A DNA stretch of 9,217 nt from Candidatus Dojkabacteria bacterium. Its GTDB lineage: Bacteria > Patescibacteriota > Dojkabacteria > SC72 > T1SED10-24. The DNA lies in assembly GCA_003560355.1 (NCBI GenBank), contig PWIP01000027.1, forward strand, positions 1 to 9,217, written 5' to 3'. The notes under the pieces were generated by a model. It saw only the letters and a program-made list of their open reading frames with translations, was not told the DNA's origin and did no database searches. Positions 5,964 through 9,217 of this stretch are shown here, piece by piece; the first letter of the stretch is position 1, and each line of letters opens with the position of its first letter. The position numbers and the translations under genes were made by a program.

Positions 5964-6284
5964 ATGAAAGAACTACTTGAATACATTGTTAAATCCATTG
6001 TTAATAATCCGGAGGAGGTCGAAATTTCGGAAAGGGAGAGTGTAGATTTTCCTGGCTTAACAATCTTAACCATAAAAGTTGCTGAAAGCGATGTTGGCAT
6101 AGTAATTGGAAAAAGGGGAAGAACTATTAACGCTATTAGAGATATAATCTCAATAAATGCCATTAGAAGTAAGAAGAGAGTCAGGGTAAATCTTGAAGAA
6201 AACAGAGATGGCACAGAGGTAGAAAAAGAAGATACTGAGCAAACAGACGAAAAGGATGATGATATTTTAAACGACGAAGTTTAA
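5964..6284 (+). CDS. khpA: KH-domain RNA-binding protein KhpA
   Basis: This 106-residue single type II KH-domain protein is the small RNA chaperone that, in other bacteria, pairs with KhpB/Jag and binds mRNAs and small RNAs. The start MKELLEYIVKSIVNNPEEV and the beta strand LTILTIKVAESDVGIVIG lead into the nucleic-acid-binding GxxG loop G49-K-R-G52 and the helix RTINAIRDI. The KH fold ends near residue 77. A strongly acidic tail (about 78-106) follows that most KhpA proteins of about 75-80 residues lack. Position directly after rpsP is the classic placement (rpsP-khpA-rimM-trmD), but rimM and trmD do not follow here. The gene ends against pilO on the other strand, the stop codons sharing TTAA at 6281-6284. 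Confidence 0.95.
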   Translation: MKELLEYIVKSIVNNPEEVEISERESVDFPGLTILTIKVAESDVGIVIGKRGRTINAIRDIISINAIRSKKRVRVNLEENRDGTEVEKEDTEQTDEKDDDILNDEV

Positions 6285-6979
6285 TCTATTAGTCTTTCAA
6301 CTCTGTCAGCAAATTCCTCAACTAAATCCCTATCACTGTCGTAAGGTATTACTGGAAGTAGTGGGTTTATCGTCACATCTAAATCCTGATCCTCCTCTAC
6401 ATGATAACCTGTAACATCAATCTCTAGACCCCATTCAACATTCCTCTCTCCCTCGTCTCCTCTTTTAACCAAATCAACCTTATGACCGAAAGATATCACA
6501 TAAGGAGAAGCTAGTTGCAACTCATTGAAAAAATCTAAAATTGGCTCATAATCTCCAGAATATCCCATTGGTACACGTATACCTTTCACATCTAAAGCGG
6601 AAATCTCCTCCTCGGAAATTGTAACATCACCAGCTTTCAATTCACGAAAATGTAAATCCTTTTCTCTAGCCAATGAATCAATATAATATGCAAACTGCGC
6701 AACCTCTAATCTTCTAGGCAAAACTTTTCTTGCATTAGCAAGGTCTGTTTGTAAAGTAGCAAAATCCAAACCTTCAGCTACTTCCAGATTTCTCTTTAAA
6801 ATCTCCTGGTCTTTCTTAACTTGCTCAATTTCTAAAAGCATATCATTGGAGCTATTAATAGAAGGTATTAAAACAAAAAAGAGGATTAATATGAAAATAA
6901 CACCACTAACTACTGGAATCATAAGGTCACCAAATGTTAATTTTGTTGTTTGTTTTTGCTTTTTCTTTATTTCCTTCAC
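6281..6979 (-). CDS. pilO: Type IV pilus inner-membrane protein PilO-like
   Basis: This is a 232-residue bitopic protein: a short basic cytoplasmic N-terminus, one membrane helix (about 19-40), a coiled coil (about 44-85), then an alpha/beta periplasmic-type domain of PilO ferredoxin-like type (recognisable LPRRLEVAQFAYYIDSLAREK, from about residue 87). PilO dimerises with PilN and links the cytoplasmic PilM ring to the extracytoplasmic pilus machinery. The start is GTG at 6979, sharing its G with the TAG stop of pilN (TAGTG), a clear sign of translational coupling. AAAGAAG lies three bases upstream. The C-terminal ~35 residues after the fold are acidic and of unknown role. Sequence similarity in this family is low, so the call leans on topology and on following pilM and pilN. 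Confidence 0.87.
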   Translation of the reverse strand: MKEIKKKQKQTTKLTFGDLMIPVVSGVIFILILFFVLIPSINSSNDMLLEIEQVKKDQEILKRNLEVAEGLDFATLQTDLANARKVLPRRLEVAQFAYYIDSLAREKDLHFRELKAGDVTISEEEISALDVKGIRVPMGYSGDYEPILDFFNELQLASPYVISFGHKVDLVKRGDEGERNVEWGLEIDVTGYHVEEDQDLDVTINPLLPVIPYDSDRDLVEEFADRVERLID

Positions 6980-7680
6980 TATCTTCTTTTATTAAAATAT
7001 TCTAAATTCAAAACTCCCTTAAAGGAGAAAGTTATATGGCCATCATCATCTCTGGGTATAGACATACTATCCAATGTAACATTCTTCACCCTGTCATCAA
7101 TACTTAAAAAGTGCCACAATTTGGTAACATCTCTTAAATTATCAGATCTACCAGAAACTTCAAAATTAATTCCACGAGTTAACTCTATACTTCGTATTTC
7201 GGCTAAATTATCAGAAACTTCTTGCCAAAAGTTCAATACCTCTTTAGAAGATATAAATCCCTCCTGAACCTCATTGTAAAAAGTATATCTTTCATTTATT
7301 TGATTGTTAGCCTGAACAGTATATATGTAACTCTCAAAAGTATTTTCCAAAGCCTCAAACTTAGCCTTCTCTCTATTTAACAGTATTGTAGTATATGCAT
7401 TGTAGCCAACAACTCCTAAACTAATTACAACAACAAAGAAAACAAAGAGTACAACACGTATATCAAGACGAAACTTTTGCTGAGTTTCTTCCTCAGCTTT
7501 TTCTAATTGCTCAGCAATTAGGTTGAAACCTTTATCACCTCTCTGCAAAGAAACTTTCTCTAAGTTCTTCCCTTCTTTGTCTTTATCCTTAACTTCATTC
7601 TTGTCTTCACCAGAATTTCCAGTTCCTTCCTGTTTTATTTCCTTTACCTCTTTATTATCTATTTCTGTATTTTTATCCAT
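6979..7680 (-). CDS. pilN: Type IV pilus inner-membrane protein PilN-like, extended N-terminus
   Basis: This 233-residue bitopic protein has an unusual layout. The first ~50 residues are highly charged and low in complexity (Lys/Glu/Asp-rich). Next comes F52-N-L-I55, which resembles the N-L-L-P-type segment by which PilN docks into PilM, then a charged helix, one membrane helix (about 75-93), a short coiled coil, and a C-terminal domain with the PilN pattern of strands and helices (RSIELTRGINFEVSG, then LWHFLSIDDRVKNVTLDSM). The usual PilN has the docking motif at its very N-terminus. ATG at 7680 follows AAAAGAAG with no spacer and is six bases after the pilM stop. Position between pilM and pilO is the strongest support for the name. 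Confidence 0.84.
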   Translation of the reverse strand: MDKNTEIDNKEVKEIKQEGTGNSGEDKNEVKDKDKEGKNLEKVSLQRGDKGFNLIAEQLEKAEEETQQKFRLDIRVVLFVFFVVVISLGVVGYNAYTTILLNREKAKFEALENTFESYIYTVQANNQINERYTFYNEVQEGFISSKEVLNFWQEVSDNLAEIRSIELTRGINFEVSGRSDNLRDVTKLWHFLSIDDRVKNVTLDSMSIPRDDDGHITFSFKGVLNLEYFNKRR

Positions 7681-7686
7681 CTTCTT

Positions 7687-8715
7687 TTAAAATTCTTTTA
7701 AAGCTAATCCTATAGCTACAGTAAAATTTGGTTTGTTTTTTGCAACAATAGGTTCAAGTTTCTTGGGCACGTTAATATTAGCCCAGGGATTACCAACCTT
7801 AGCATTAATACCAAAAGTCTTATGTATATACTCCGGCAGACCTGGTAACAGGGCTCCTTCACCACTCAAGAAGAAATCCCCTGGAGGAGGTCTTAAAGTT
7901 GTAGTTTTGTAAAATTCAATCCCTCTTTGTACTTCAACTAACATAGCATCTAATATTGGGCTTAATGCATTGTAAACCTTGTTTTCTAAAACATTTTGAG
8001 TAACTCCATAATTTCTCTTGTATTGCTCTGCTTGAGCATATTCAAAACCAAACTGATTTACTAAAGCCTGTGTCATAGAATCAGACCCTATCGCTATACT
8101 TTGGGAAAAAATCATTTTGCCATCGTACATGACACTCAAATCTGTAGTTTTAGAGCCAAAATCCAATGCTACCATATGCTTTGCCTCAGTTGCTTTGTAA
8201 ATTGCTCTACCCATAGCTATAGATTCCGTTTCTATAGCGAGAGTTTCAAGACCTGCTCGTGAAGCAACACTCAAATACAAATCTATCGTTTTTCTAGGAG
8301 CAGCAACCAAAAGGATATTATATGAACTTTTAGCTTCATCAAAGCTTAAAACTACATAACTCATCTGAACCTCCTCTATTGGAAGAGGTATATATTGCTT
8401 AGCCTTAAAAAATACTGCTGTCTCTAATTCATTTTCCTTAAGACCAGGCAAAGTTATATACCTAGTAAAAACAGCTGACTCTGGTATTGCTAAAACCACC
8501 TTTTTGTTACGAATACCCGCACCTTTAAACAATGTTTTTAAAGCACCAGATAACTTTTTCTGTTGACCCACATCTTCACTGTTTAAAACCCCAGCTGGTA
8601 TAGATTGGCTACCAAAAGCAACTAGGGTAGGGTTAGACCTGATATTCCCTAATTCCACAGCTTTAACAGAATAATTGCCGAAATCTATTCCTACATGATC
8701 GGGCAGCTTAGACAT
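7687..8715 (-). CDS. pilM: Type IV pilus assembly actin-like ATPase PilM
   Basis: This 342-residue cytoplasmic protein of the actin/FtsA fold binds the N-terminus of PilN and forms the pilus platform ring. Phosphate-1 motif: VGIDFGNYSVKAVEL (8-22). Phosphate-2: ALDFGSKTTDLSV (from 183, D185). The adenosine motif is FFLSGEGALLPGL (S284-G-E-G287), with Glu where Gly is common. GNPWANI near the C-terminus is also typical. Length matches the family. I chose the ATG at 8715: the in-frame TTG at 8730 lies between the -10 box and the predicted transcription start and would not be in the mRNA. First gene of pilM-pilN-pilO. Confidence 0.95.
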   Translation of the reverse strand: MSKLPDHVGIDFGNYSVKAVELGNIRSNPTLVAFGSQSIPAGVLNSEDVGQQKKLSGALKTLFKGAGIRNKKVVLAIPESAVFTRYITLPGLKENELETAVFFKAKQYIPLPIEEVQMSYVVLSFDEAKSSYNILLVAAPRKTIDLYLSVASRAGLETLAIETESIAMGRAIYKATEAKHMVALDFGSKTTDLSVMYDGKMIFSQSIAIGSDSMTQALVNQFGFEYAQAEQYKRNYGVTQNVLENKVYNALSPILDAMLVEVQRGIEFYKTTTLRPPPGDFFLSGEGALLPGLPEYIHKTFGINAKVGNPWANINVPKKLEPIVAKNKPNFTVAIGLALKEF

Positions 8716-8839
8716 AACTTTACCGTACAAAATTATAAATATATCACTAATAATAAGTTAACAAAGAAAACATACAATGTCAATCAAAACTATCAATGAT
8801 ATTAAGAAAGACATTTTTTCAAATACTTATAACAAAAAA
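8716..8839 (-). other. Intergenic region upstream of pilM
   Basis: This 124-base AT-rich spacer holds the pilM promoter. It also has a perfect TTGACA on the minus strand (8783-8778) whose correctly spaced -10 is poor (TAACTT, 8760-8755). No convincing terminator hairpin follows the upstream gene, so read-through into pilM from that gene is possible. Confidence 0.5.
8732..8761 (-). promoter_or_regulatory. Promoter for pilM-pilN-pilO
   Basis: On the minus strand, TTAACT (8761-8756), an 18-base spacer and a perfect TATAAT (8737-8732). The start would be near 8725, leaving a leader of roughly ten bases before the pilM ATG at 8715 and no clear Shine-Dalgarno sequence. The -10 is strong and the -35 is four of six. 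Confidence 0.65.
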
Positions 8840-9217
8840 TCATAGATAAGAAAGTCGTCTAGTTTGTACAACAAAAGATTTGCGATATGTAGGGCTACCA
8901 TCAGCATCACGATAATTTGATAAACCACCCACACCCCAACGAGGTTGCATATCAATATCTATTTCGTAATAAACATTAACATTTGTCGTATAATTTCTAA
9001 TACTTAATCCCTCAATATATACAAGGTCAGAATTTAATACGACAAAATTCTTTCTAAAATCTGTACCTGTTGCACTTGGAGGGAAACACTGCTCTGGTTC
9101 ATAATCATTTGCCCAATCACCAACAAAATTGACTGCACTACGAACAATATGACCCTTAATTTCCCCATCATCTTCTTCATTAAAAAACCCTATACAAACA
9201 ACTCTGTCAGTTTCCTG
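8840..9217 (-). CDS. C-terminal part of a probable pilin-like protein, 5' partial
   Basis: An open frame enters from the right edge and runs 125 residues to TGA at 8842-8840; the N-terminus lies outside the window. The visible part looks extracellular: hydrophilic, no membrane helix, with two cysteines (in VVCIGF and EQCFPP), alternating strand-like segments (NFVVLNSDLVYIEGLSIRN; TNVNVYYEIDIDM) and a C-terminus S-F-V-V-Q-T-R-R-L-S-Y-L. That end resembles the '...QTxVSLRN' close of many prepilin-type proteins. It lies just upstream of pilM on the same strand, which fits a pilin or minor pilin. The diagnostic N-terminal prepilin cleavage motif cannot be seen, so the product name is inference; the coding call itself is firm. 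Confidence 0.72.
   Translation of the reverse strand, partial: QETDRVVCIGFFNEEDDGEIKGHIVRSAVNFVGDWANDYEPEQCFPPSATGTDFRKNFVVLNSDLVYIEGLSIRNYTTNVNVYYEIDIDMQPRWGVGGLSNYRDADGSPTYRKSFVVQTRRLSYL

Noticed and set aside
8623..8636. Telomere-like TAGGGTAGGGTTAG, similar to the half-site of the 1016-1032 palindrome
   Set aside because: It lies in pilM coding sequence, is not a dyad and is not repeated further, so it is likely chance.
8716..8730. In-frame TTG at 8730 as the pilM start
   Set aside because: It lies upstream of the predicted transcription start. The ATG at 8715 fits the family N-terminus.
8755..8783. Second pilM promoter from a perfect minus-strand TTGACA (8783-8778)
   Set aside because: No acceptable -10 occurs at 16-18 bases; the best is TAACTT.
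8811..8840. T-run/A-run pair downstream of the pilin-like gene as a terminator
   Set aside because: Only a T6/A6 pairing with a long loop is possible; there is no G+C stem.

Overview
The window looks like a piece of a small, AT-rich, tightly packed bacterial genome, most likely from the Candidate Phyla Radiation (Patescibacteria). I infer this from the very short intergenic gaps, the Lys-rich tails on two ribosomal proteins, the pairing of a small membrane protein with a membrane-anchored Clp-like double AAA+ ATPase, and a streamlined pilM-pilN-pilO block with no pilP or pilQ following it. TGA is used as a stop after the AAA+ gene, rnc, rpsP and the 3'-most minus-strand gene, so the code is standard (table 11) and not the TGA=Gly code of Gracilibacteria/Absconditabacteria. 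I cannot name the phylum from sequence alone.

Layout. Positions 1-957 (+) hold a DHH/DHHA1 phosphoesterase missing only its first few residues. After an 83-base gap with two overlapping inverted repeats comes a two-gene unit: a small membrane protein (1041-1454) and, one base later, a 904-residue membrane-anchored AAA+ protein (1456-4170). A strong promoter then leads into a translation/RNA block: rpmF (bL32), nusB and rnc (RNase III), followed by rpsP (bS16) and khpA (KH-domain RNA chaperone), the last two with promoters of their own. rpsP and khpA appear to be transcribed as leaderless or nearly leaderless mRNAs. khpA meets pilO tail to tail, the two stop codons overlapping in TTAA. On the minus strand, pilM, pilN and pilO form an operon for the inner-membrane platform of a type IV pilus. 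Upstream of pilM is the 3' end of another minus-strand gene (8840-9217), probably a pilin-like protein.

How the genes work together. The central block supplies ribosomal proteins, rRNA transcription antitermination and processing, and RNA binding. The pil block would build the cytoplasmic ring (PilM) and membrane-spanning alignment complex (PilN/PilO) of a pilus in a cell that may lack an outer membrane. The most unusual element is the membrane AAA+ protein. Its ATP-binding motifs are intact, but it lacks the aromatic pore-loop residues of both rings, the AAA1 arginine fingers, the M domain and a ClpP-docking tripeptide. It is therefore unlikely to be an ordinary Clp unfoldase, and together with its small membrane partner it is the best candidate for an undescribed system here. 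No tRNA, rRNA, mobile element or CRISPR array was seen, and no stretch over 300 bases lacks a gene.
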